Shown piece after piece: positions 8,843-15,379 of a stretch of DNA of 17,980 nt. Under the pieces are notes generated by a model. It was given only the letters and a program-made list of their open reading frames with translations, was not told the origin of the DNA and searched no databases. A program made the translations under genes and the position numbers. Source of the DNA: Ktedonobacter sp. 13_1_20CM_4_53_11 (GTDB lineage Bacteria > Chloroflexota > Ktedonobacteria > Ktedonobacterales > Ktedonobacteraceae); contig MNIY01000011.1 in the NCBI GenBank assembly GCA_001919995.1, forward strand, positions 1-17,980, written 5' to 3'. How positions within the stretch are numbered: position 1 is the first letter of the stretch; every line of letters starts with the position of its first letter.

Positions 8843-9940
8843 TTACGGGAAAAGAGACATTGGTGATAACCCATATGTTTCTGTTAGTCCAAAAAGCCTG
8901 TTCGCATTCTGTATTGCCTGGCCTGCTGCACCTTTGACGAGGTTATCCAGGCACGAAATCACCACGAGTCGCCCGGTGCGGCTATCCACCGTTGGATGGA
9001 TAAAGCAGTTATTGCTGCCATAGGACCATTTGGTATGCGGCGGTTGATCTACGACATGTACGAAAGGCTCATCCGCGTAGTAAGCTTCATAAAGCGCCTT
9101 GACATCTGCCGTTGTCGATACATGCCTCTGGTCATCTTGTCGCAAATCAGCATAACAAGTCGCCAGAATGCCGCGTGTCATTGGTATCAGGTGTGGTATA
9201 AACGTGATTCTTAGAGGCCGGCTGAACGCGTTACCTCCCGCCAGTGCAGCCGCGGTAAGTTCCTGGGAAATCTCGGGGAGGTGGCGATGTCCAGAGAGAC
9301 TATAAGCACTCACATCTTCATTCGCCTCAGCATAGTGAGTACCTTGTGTCGGGCTGCGACCGGCGCCGCTTAACCCCGATTTGGCATCGATAATGACGTC
9401 AGGGACAATCATACCCGCAGCCACCACAGGTAGGAGTGCCAGCGTCGCAGCAGTAGCATAACAACCAGGATTCGCTATCAGCGTAGCCGCTTCAATACGC
9501 TCACGGTAACGCTCGCACAATCCATATACCGCTGTCTCCAAAAGAGCTGGTGCGGGATGAGTGTGCTTATACCATTCTTCGTAGACCGCCGCATCGCGCA
9601 AACGAAAATCGGCTGAGAGGTCTACGACCTTTGTACCCCGCTCCAATAATTGTACGACCGACGTTGCAGCCGCGGCATGCGGTAGGCAAACAAAAGCGAG
9701 ATCAGTCTGCTCAGGTTCCTCCGCGATAACAAGTGCTGCATCAAAACCAGTAGAGCTGTGATCGCGTTGCTTTAAGCCTGCATAGCATTGAGGGAAAACA
9801 TCATACAGCCGCTGCCCGGCGGCACTTCGTGCTGTTACGGCCTCCACACTGAAATGTGGATGTTGTGAAAGTAAACGCAGCAATTCTATTCCTGTATAGC
9901 TTGTCACGTTTACGATCGATACGCTGATCTTCATCATCAT
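8843..9940 (-). CDS. argC: N-acetyl-gamma-glutamyl-phosphate reductase
   Basis: NADPH-dependent reduction of acetylglutamyl phosphate to the semialdehyde, third step of arginine synthesis. In numbering from the furthest ATG (9946), catalytic Cys162 is in NPGCYATA, GLSGAGRSPTQGTHYAE (191-207) is the family signature, and HRHLPEI (220-226) carries the conserved histidines. Near the N-terminus the nucleotide loop reads NVTSYTGIELL, with Ser where Gly is common. Four ATGs lie close together (9946, 9940, 9937, 9934). The GAGAAGG site touches 9946 but is 6 nt from 9940, so 9940 is the likeliest start and the others differ by a few residues only. It is the first gene after the T-box leader, so it should be induced when uncharged arginine tRNA accumulates. 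The argB start lies 83 nt downstream. Confidence 0.96.
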   Translation of the reverse strand: MMMKISVSIVNVTSYTGIELLRLLSQHPHFSVEAVTARSAAGQRLYDVFPQCYAGLKQRDHSSTGFDAALVIAEEPEQTDLAFVCLPHAAAATSVVQLLERGTKVVDLSADFRLRDAAVYEEWYKHTHPAPALLETAVYGLCERYRERIEAATLIANPGCYATAATLALLPVVAAGMIVPDVIIDAKSGLSGAGRSPTQGTHYAEANEDVSAYSLSGHRHLPEISQELTAAALAGGNAFSRPLRITFIPHLIPMTRGILATCYADLRQDDQRHVSTTADVKALYEAYYADEPFVHVVDQPPHTKWSYGSNNCFIHPTVDSRTGRLVVISCLDNLVKGAAGQAIQNANRLFGLTETYGLSPMSLFP

Positions 9941-9999
9941 GTTCATCCTTCTCTTGATTTTCTTTGAAAGAAATGAGCGTGATGGAGGAAGCAGGCAAT

Positions 10000-10045
10000 A
10001 AAAATGCCCTCGTCCCCATCAATACAGATCTGAAGGGACGAGAGC
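10000..10045 (-). terminator. T-box-controlled intrinsic terminator
   Basis: On the minus strand GCTCTCGTCCC (10045-10035) pairs with GGGACGAGGGC (10016-10006) over 11 bp with one G-U pair, followed by CATTTTTATT. The 5' arm also forms the 3' side of the T-box antiterminator, so the two structures are mutually exclusive. It also would stop read-through from the upstream lipoprotein gene when arginine tRNA is charged. Confidence 0.92.
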
Positions 10046-10353
10046 CTGGTGTTAGCAATGCTCCCGTGGTACCACCCATCTTGTCACCAAATCAGCTTCA
10101 GCGCAACCCATCTTCCTCACCACGCTGTGACGAAGTGTTTGTGACCACTTTACTGGTTATATCGCTGCATGGGAACCACCCATCTGCTCCTACTTGCCCT
10201 GGTTAGAAGGCTTTCTTCGGTCAGCCGCTCGCGAGGCGGTTCTGAGATGGTACATCTATTCCGAACTTCCACTAGCTATCGGATCGCTGTTAGAGACCTA
10301 CCTCATACTATGTTCGCTCAACGCGGGACAGACTTTCTTATGTAGTTGTTACT
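10000..10353 (-). promoter_or_regulatory. T-box riboswitch, arginine specifier (CGC)
   Basis: Leader RNA upstream of argC that should bind uncharged tRNA-Arg and allow read-through. Stem I is visible. Lower helix parts are GTC and CCGC (10333-10323) with partners GCGG and GAC. A UGA/GA kink-like motif follows. The specifier loop has AGTA (10309-10306) opposite GAAC then CGC (10238-10236), closed above by TGAG/CTCA. The AG bulge AGCGA (10288-10284) lies below an apical stem TCCGA/TCGGA with loop motif AGTGGAAG. The antiterminator starts at 10077: GGG, bulge TGGTACC (10074-10068), ACGGGAG, partner CTCTCGT-CCC ending at 10035. The layout matches B. subtilis glyQS, where GAAA precedes specifier GGC. 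The bulge TGGT pairs with a tRNA ending A-CCA, which fits many arginine tRNAs and argues against histidine (C73). The T-box call is nearly certain; specificity is strongly supported. Confidence 0.93.
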
Positions 10354-10358
10354 CTTAA

Positions 10359-10387
10359 AGAATAGCAGTAGATTGGCGAAATGTCAA
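10359..10387 (-). promoter_or_regulatory. Sigma-70-type promoter of the arg-his operon
   Basis: On the minus strand a perfect -35 box TTGACA (10387-10382) is separated by exactly 17 nt from TATTCT (10364-10359), which matches four of six positions of the -10 consensus. Transcription would begin near 10353, about 20 nt before Stem I of the T-box. The -35 begins only 5 nt after the stop codon of the upstream lipoprotein gene, and no terminator separates them. Confidence 0.8.
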
Positions 10388-10392
10388 CGACG

Positions 10393-11571
10393 TCATACGA
10401 CGGCATTTTTCTTGGTTCGTTGCTCTCCTTCTTTCGCCTGTTCAACTGCTTGGTCTCGCTTAGGTGGTCTCCGCCTGCGCCTCGCCAGCCGATAGAGCAG
10501 ATAGAAAAAAAGAGCGATGATCACGAGTTCAACAAGACGACCCAGACTTAACCCCCCGCTTGTTCCTGGAAAAAGATAGACGTCGTCTGCAGCTGCAAAA
10601 AGTTGCGAGTAATCGCTCGCCCCCCAGGCAAATGAAAACACCGGTTGATCTTTGGGCATGCCAGGGCCCACGCTGCCCCAGTTCTGCCCGCTATCATCAC
10701 TGCGCAGAGCCCCGATATCCGTACCAATAAACACAGTTGTCGGCTTGTGAAAATCAACATAAACGACATGTACGCCTGTCCCTACCAGTGACTCCTGGCT
10801 GGTCTTCCAGTGCGCTCCATAGTCCTGCGAAAGGTAGAAGCCATGATTCGTTCCGGCAAAGATTAGCCCCTTAGTCCCCCCTATGACATTAGTATCTGGT
10901 TGGACAGAATTTACTACAGAAGGGGCCAGACCTGTATTGAAGGTTTGCCACGATCCACCCCTGTTATCGGAGCGGTAAATACCCGAAGCAGTAGCGGCCC
11001 AGAGCTGCCCGCCGAGTACATCAAAAGTCAATGCATTGATGGTAGTAGCCGGAGGAAGGCCCTTATTGATGGAAGACCATGTATTTCCACCATCCAGGCT
11101 CACAAGTACCCCATGAGATGCCGTGCCAGCGAAAATTGTCTGTGGCGCTTTGAGGTCGAACGTAAGCGCAGTATAGTTAAATGACTGATCAGCGGCAGCT
11201 TTACCCACCAGGATCCAGTGGAGTGCTGCGTCAGTACTGACAAAGAGACCAGCGTCTGTCGCAGCGTACAATTTTTTCCCTGTGGCATCGAACGAGAGGG
11301 TGTTGATAGAAATCGTTGGTGGTAGACCTGTTCGATGCTCAGCCCAATGCTGCCCACCATCACTACTGGCAAATACTTTTCCCCGCGAACTGCCTGCAAA
11401 GATATCCTGCGGATTATTGAAATCTACCGCGAGCGTGCGAATATGCTGGTGTGGTAATCCACTCGATTGCCAATTCCCGCCGGCAAAGATTCCTGAGGTA
11501 GGTGAACAGGCAGAAAGGCAGAGCATTACGGTCGCGAGAAGCAGAAAAACTTTCGGTGCTGTAATACGCAT
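10393..11571 (-). CDS. Asp-box beta-propeller lipoprotein with C-terminal membrane helix
   Basis: A 392-residue exported protein. It starts with a lipoprotein signal peptide (residues 1-21, lipobox LSAC, Cys22). The body has six Asp-box repeats of the S-x-D-x-G-x-x-W type: 69-76, 112-119, 158-165, 201-208, 248-255 and 291-298, spaced 37-46 residues, as in BNR/sortilin-like or YCF48-like propellers; the second and fourth are degenerate. Residues about 345-361 (LVELVIIALFFYLLYRL) form a membrane helix, followed by RRRRR and a charged tail. Lipid anchor plus a second membrane span is unusual; one of the two may not be used. The ATG at 11571 follows GAGGT at 4 nt. It lies 12 nt after the OCD-family gene, so is probably co-transcribed. 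Such propellers often bind proteins or glycans outside the cell; the actual role is unknown. Confidence 0.85.
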   Translation of the reverse strand: MRITAPKVFLLLATVMLCLSACSPTSGIFAGGNWQSSGLPHQHIRTLAVDFNNPQDIFAGSSRGKVFASSDGGQHWAEHRTGLPPTISINTLSFDATGKKLYAATDAGLFVSTDAALHWILVGKAAADQSFNYTALTFDLKAPQTIFAGTASHGVLVSLDGGNTWSSINKGLPPATTINALTFDVLGGQLWAATASGIYRSDNRGGSWQTFNTGLAPSVVNSVQPDTNVIGGTKGLIFAGTNHGFYLSQDYGAHWKTSQESLVGTGVHVVYVDFHKPTTVFIGTDIGALRSDDSGQNWGSVGPGMPKDQPVFSFAWGASDYSQLFAAADDVYLFPGTSGGLSLGRLVELVIIALFFYLLYRLARRRRRPPKRDQAVEQAKEGEQRTKKNAVV

Positions 11572-11583
11572 ACATACCTCGGA

Positions 11584-12543
11584 CTAAGGGAGTAGTGGCA
11601 GTTCTTCGCCAAAGCCCTGCGTTAACGCCTGATTATAAACATGAGCCGCGGCTGCGATATCTTCGAGCGCAATCCCTAGACCCTTATAGAGGGTAATATT
11701 CTCTGCCGCATCACGTTGCGGACCCCGCCTACCGACTACTTCAGACAGATCAAATACTCTATCCCAATTAAATAGATTTTCTTCGGCAGGAATGATGAAA
11801 TCTCCTGCCTCAGTTTGTGCTTGCTCTCGCGAATCGGTAACAATCAAATAACTCCGCTGTAAAGTCGATAAATCAATTTCACGTTTTGTATGCCAGTTTG
11901 AGCCTATAGCATTGATATGACAACCTGGTTTGAGCCATTCTCCCTGGAAGACCGGGTCTGAAGACGAGGTTGCGGTAATCAAGATATCTGCTTCCTTGAC
12001 CACCTGACGAGCGCTGGGTACAGGCCTCACTTCAATATTGAGTACTTTCGCCATCTCGTTACAAAAGATATTACAAGCCTGTGCATCGCGACTGTAGACA
12101 TAAGCTATCGTCACAGGACAAACAGCACATATCCCCATCAGTTGGGTAACAGCCTGATTACCAGAACCAATCAGGCCAACGATGGTGGCATCTGGTCGCG
12201 CTAGGAATTTGGTAGCCAGGCCACTGGTCCCCCCTGTGCGCATTCGTCCTAACCAATCGGCCTCGATAATAGCGAGGAGCTGTCCATCTTGAGCGCTATG
12301 GAGCATCACAACAAAGCGTACCCCTTCCCGAAATGCCGTATACGATTTATACCCCAGCACACCCAGGGTGGGTGCAGCCGCGGACAGCACGTGCAATACG
12401 CCATTTAACAGCCTGATACGTTGACGAGGAAGATTTATTGCATTTTTATCCGCTAGAGCGCCAAATACTTGTTCCAATATGGCTACAGTATCAGGCATAG
12501 ACAAAAGAATACGGACATCTTCCTCACGTAATACTAAAGCCAT
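11584..12543 (-). CDS. Ornithine cyclodeaminase / mu-crystallin family NAD(P)-dependent enzyme
   Basis: Members include ornithine cyclodeaminase (ornithine to proline plus ammonia), alanine dehydrogenase and cyclic ketimine reductases. In this 319-residue protein the substrate lobe carries GYKSYTAF (64-71, with the likely catalytic Lys66) and RMRTGGTSGLATKFLAR (100-116); the Rossmann loop is GLIGSGNQA (123-131); GSNWHTKREID (214-224) and LYKGLGIALEDIAAA (285-299) are family hallmarks. Length is normal. No convincing ribosome site precedes the ATG at 12543. It lies among PLP enzymes and just upstream of a lipoprotein gene. Substrate cannot be told from sequence; because it is far from argC-argB and under a different promoter, I would not assume an ornithine role. 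Confidence 0.88.
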   Translation of the reverse strand: MALVLREEDVRILLSMPDTVAILEQVFGALADKNAINLPRQRIRLLNGVLHVLSAAAPTLGVLGYKSYTAFREGVRFVVMLHSAQDGQLLAIIEADWLGRMRTGGTSGLATKFLARPDATIVGLIGSGNQAVTQLMGICAVCPVTIAYVYSRDAQACNIFCNEMAKVLNIEVRPVPSARQVVKEADILITATSSSDPVFQGEWLKPGCHINAIGSNWHTKREIDLSTLQRSYLIVTDSREQAQTEAGDFIIPAEENLFNWDRVFDLSEVVGRRGPQRDAAENITLYKGLGIALEDIAAAAHVYNQALTQGFGEELPLLP

Positions 12544-12570
12544 AGGAGTTGCTCGATATTCGACTACTGC

Positions 12571-12963
12571 TTACGACTGCTTACGACGGATAATGCGTCG
12601 CATGTAAACCACTGTTTCTTCTATCTCATAGTTCTTAGGTAATTTAAACTGTTTATCGTTTTGCGGAAACAGTACATCTCGTAACCTGTTCAGTGTCGGT
12701 AAAGTATTACTGACTGGCCGTGGTGGTTTTGCAGGCGGCATCACGCGGGCCATCAGGCCACGCCGCACTAACTCGATACCAACTCCAACGGCAACTGCCC
12801 CAACTCCCGCGGCAAAACGCGGCAATTGGGGATTCTGTAATAAAGAAGGAGTACGGTTTTGTATTGTTACCAGGCTTGTTGAGGGTACTGTTAAATCTGC
12901 CCCACAACGACGGCAATACGAGTCACCTTCTTCATTTCCGAAACGACATTTAGGACATAGCAT
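12571..12963 (-). CDS. Small zinc-ribbon protein with a hydrophobic segment
   Basis: From the ATG at 12963, 8 nt after AAGGAGGG, the product has 130 residues. It begins with a four-cysteine zinc ribbon, CPKC followed by CRRC about 14 residues later (CxxC...CxxC), the kind found at the N-terminus of many small bacterial membrane proteins. A glycine/alanine/valine-rich stretch of about 20 residues (near 50-70, FAAGVGAVAVGVGIELV) could be one membrane helix. The rest is basic and proline-rich and ends with RRIIRRKQS. An in-frame ATG 30 nt upstream (12993) has no ribosome site and lies before the cysteines, so I reject it. It sits between the class V PLP protein and the OCD-family gene with short spacers. 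I recognise no family beyond the ribbon. Confidence 0.75.
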   Translation of the reverse strand: MLCPKCRFGNEEGDSYCRRCGADLTVPSTSLVTIQNRTPSLLQNPQLPRFAAGVGAVAVGVGIELVRRGLMARVMPPAKPPRPVSNTLPTLNRLRDVLFPQNDKQFKLPKNYEIEETVVYMRRIIRRKQS

Positions 12964-13003
12964 TCGCGTATCCCTCCTTAAAGAACGCTGCACTGCACTT
13001 TCT

Positions 13004-14065
13004 TTACTTCCTACTCTCTAGTATCTCGGCAATCGCGCCGATGACCAGAGCATTTTCTTCTATGGTATTGTAAAAATATGGCGAAGCCCGCAACAATCCT
13101 GGACGTGAGTCCGTAATGATATTACGCGCGACAAGGGCCTTCACCACTTCTTCAGGTTGTTCAATCTCCAACATTACAATGGAACTGCGTTGTTCTGGCT
13201 CCAGCGGAGCACGCACTTTCCAACCATGTTCACGAGCCTGGGCAATCAGGTCATTGGTCAAATAGCGGGTACGCTCACAAATCTGCTCTACACTAATCTC
13301 CTGTACAATATCAAGTCCGCCATTCGCTGCGTAAATCGCAGCAACAGCAGGCGTTCCCATTTCAACTCTGGTAGCATCTGGACGAAAATCAAACTCCCGT
13401 GTCTTAAACTGGAACTGTTCGCTATGTCCAAACCACCCGGCAATCGTAGGTTGTAACTGGGATATCAATCCTTCACGGATATAAACAAAGGCCAATCCGG
13501 GACCACCCATCAACCATTTCAGTGTACCCGTCACCAGGAAATCAACGTCCATGGCATTGACGTTTATCGGTATCTGGCCAGTCCCCTGGTAATCATCGAC
13601 CAGCATATAGGCACCGTGCTTGTGCGCGATATCGGCGACCGACCGTATATCCTGGATATAGCCACTCGTATAGAATACACGTGAAGTAGCCACTAATGCC
13701 GTTTTATCATCAACCTCGCGCTCAAACAATTCTGGGGGAGTATAAATACGATCAGGACTTTCAACAAAACGACACTCGACGCCTATACGCTGCAATTGCG
13801 CTCCAATAATGGCAGCAAATTTCTGTCTAGCCTTGGCGATCTCCCCCATCCAGATTTCATACCAGGCATGCGCTCCCCACTCGTTCCACATCTCCATGAA
13901 TTGTGCCAGGCGTTGCATCGATCGATTCGAGAGGGCACCCAATGAGCAACTGTTTAGGTACGTCTTCCGCTGCAGGATCGGGAACTCTGAGCGATACGCC
14001 AGTAATTCTGGATGTTCGATGGCGACGGGGGCCGGATATTGCACCCTGGACTCATTCATGGTCAT
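13004..14065 (-). CDS. Class V aminotransferase/kynureninase-like PLP protein, apparently with internal deletion
   Basis: A fold-type I PLP enzyme of the NifS/kynureninase branch, 353 residues. Visible: N-terminal TYLNSCSLGALS (35-46), cofactor Asp in MLVDDYQGTGQ (154-164), Schiff-base Lys183 in GTLKWLMGGPG, and a C-terminal small domain ending LRASPYFYNT (325-334). Between FAAIIGA (83-89) and RIGVECRFVES (93-103) the chain jumps directly from the early helix to the strand that normally follows the first part of the large domain. About 50 residues that usually hold the PLP-phosphate loop and a substrate-side helix seem absent, at about 13796-13801, while the frame is kept. It may therefore be inactive or repurposed. 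The ATG follows AAGGAG at 10 nt. It lies 85 nt after the cysteine desulfurase gene. Fold is certain; the deletion is judged from family knowledge, not alignment. Confidence 0.85.
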   Translation of the reverse strand: MTMNESRVQYPAPVAIEHPELLAYRSEFPILQRKTYLNSCSLGALSNRSMQRLAQFMEMWNEWGAHAWYEIWMGEIAKARQKFAAIIGAQLQRIGVECRFVESPDRIYTPPELFEREVDDKTALVATSRVFYTSGYIQDIRSVADIAHKHGAYMLVDDYQGTGQIPINVNAMDVDFLVTGTLKWLMGGPGLAFVYIREGLISQLQPTIAGWFGHSEQFQFKTREFDFRPDATRVEMGTPAVAAIYAANGGLDIVQEISVEQICERTRYLTNDLIAQAREHGWKVRAPLEPEQRSSIVMLEIEQPEEVVKALVARNIITDSRPGLLRASPYFYNTIEENALVIGAIAEILESRK

Positions 14066-14150
14066 CGTGTATCTACTCCTTCAAGGAAATATCGACCGAT
14101 TATTTGCCCTATACCGGTGTTCACCATTCTTTGAGACTCTGTTCTCTATT

Positions 14151-15320
14151 TTACCGCTTATTATGCAGAGTTGCTATAGTTCTTACCAGCAAAGTTGCCG
14201 CTTGCTCCACTTCTTCCTCGCTTGACCAGCGCCCAAGGGTCAAACGTAGCGCCCCAAGCGCTGTTTCGCGAGATAGCCCCATAGCCAACAACACCGGTGA
14301 GGGATCGGTATTGCCCTCGTGACAGGCGGAACCAGTAGAACTGGCTACCCCTGGAGTGGCAGCGAGTACCTCTTCCCCTATAACACGATCAATACTGATG
14401 TTGAGTGTATTGGGCAATCGCTCGCTGGCATGCCCATTAAGATGGACAAACCCGGGAAGAGAAGTTTCGAGTCGTCGTTGCAGCCGATCTCGCAATCGTC
14501 GCAGGCGTTCCTGGCTCTCTTCAAGCTGCTCCCGGGCCACCATACAGGCTACGCCTAACGCTACGATATACGCGATATTCTCTGTACCAGCTCTCCGCCC
14601 AGCTTCCTGCCCCCCGCCGTAAATGACCGGTTCAAGCTGCAAGCCCTGCCGCACGTAAAGCGCGCCAACACCTTTTGGAGCATATACTTTATGTCCAGCA
14701 ACGGTCAGCAGATCAACAGGGAGCTCATCCAATCGGGTCGGAATTTTGCCCACCGATTGCGCTGCATCGCTATGCATGAGCACATCGTGACGGCGAGCAA
14801 GCTCCGCAATCTCGGCAATTGGTTGTAGCGTACCGGTCTCGTTATTGGCATGCATGATCGTAATCAAGACGGTTTGCTCGTCAATCGCCGCTTCAACATC
14901 CGCTGGACTGACCCGTCCTGTCGCGTCGACAGGCACATAGGTAATACGAAATCCGTGCAAACGCTCCAGTGCACGACACGTATTGAGCACAGCCGGATGC
15001 TCTGTTATCTGCGTAATGATATGATTGCCACTGGCCCGCCTGGCAAGCGCGACACCGCGAATGGCAAGATTATCGCTTTCGGAACCACCAGCTGTAAAAA
15101 TTATCTCGCTGGGCAAACAATGCAGCAACCCTGCTACCTGTTGCCGTGCGTTGTCAACGGCCCGATGAGCTATATGTCCATAGCCATGTGTACTTGAAGG
15201 GTTGCCAAAGTACGTTGAGAGATAGGGAAGCATGGCCTCAACTACCACCGGGTCAACTGGCGTGGTAGCGTTGTAATCAAGGTAGACAGGCCCATCTTGC
15301 AAGCCTGGATGTGTTTTCAA
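14151..15320 (-). CDS. Cysteine desulfurase, NifS/IscS type
   Basis: Removes sulfur from cysteine as a persulfide for iron-sulfur clusters, thiolated tRNA or thio-cofactors. The 389-residue protein begins YLDYNATTPVDP (13-24), has FGNPSSTHGYG (38-48), His108 in TEHPA, NNETGTLQPI (159-168), Asp185 and Gln188 in HSDAAQSVGK, PLP Lys211 in AGHKVYAPKG, RRAGTENI (242-249) and the persulfide Cys333 in SSTGSACHEG. All catalytic residues are present, and the long active-site loop indicates group I (IscS/NifS) rather than SufS. The start is TTG at 15320, supported by GAGGAGGT 5 nt upstream; no better ATG lies nearby. No iscU, thiI or mnmA is adjacent; its neighbours are other PLP enzymes, so it may be a housekeeping gene in a loose operon or supply sulfur to a local pathway. 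Symbol left blank because nifS and iscS cannot be told apart here. Confidence 0.93.
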   Translation of the reverse strand: MKTHPGLQDGPVYLDYNATTPVDPVVVEAMLPYLSTYFGNPSSTHGYGHIAHRAVDNARQQVAGLLHCLPSEIIFTAGGSESDNLAIRGVALARRASGNHIITQITEHPAVLNTCRALERLHGFRITYVPVDATGRVSPADVEAAIDEQTVLITIMHANNETGTLQPIAEIAELARRHDVLMHSDAAQSVGKIPTRLDELPVDLLTVAGHKVYAPKGVGALYVRQGLQLEPVIYGGGQEAGRRAGTENIAYIVALGVACMVAREQLEESQERLRRLRDRLQRRLETSLPGFVHLNGHASERLPNTLNISIDRVIGEEVLAATPGVASSTGSACHEGNTDPSPVLLAMGLSRETALGALRLTLGRWSSEEEVEQAATLLVRTIATLHNKR

Positions 15321-15379
15321 ACGATACCTCCTCGTGGCTCAGTTGGTTTTCTCATTACTCGCTTCTAACTTCTACAGTT

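Noticed and set aside
10236..10238. Histidine or proline specificity for the T-box
   Set aside because: No CAC/CAT sits in the specifier position; CCG would need a register one base off from that of glyQS. TGGT in the bulge does not fit the C73 of histidine tRNA.
12964..12993. Upstream ATG for the zinc-ribbon protein
   Set aside because: No ribosome site precedes it, while AAGGAGGG stands 8 nt before the ATG at 12963, which begins right at the cysteine motif.
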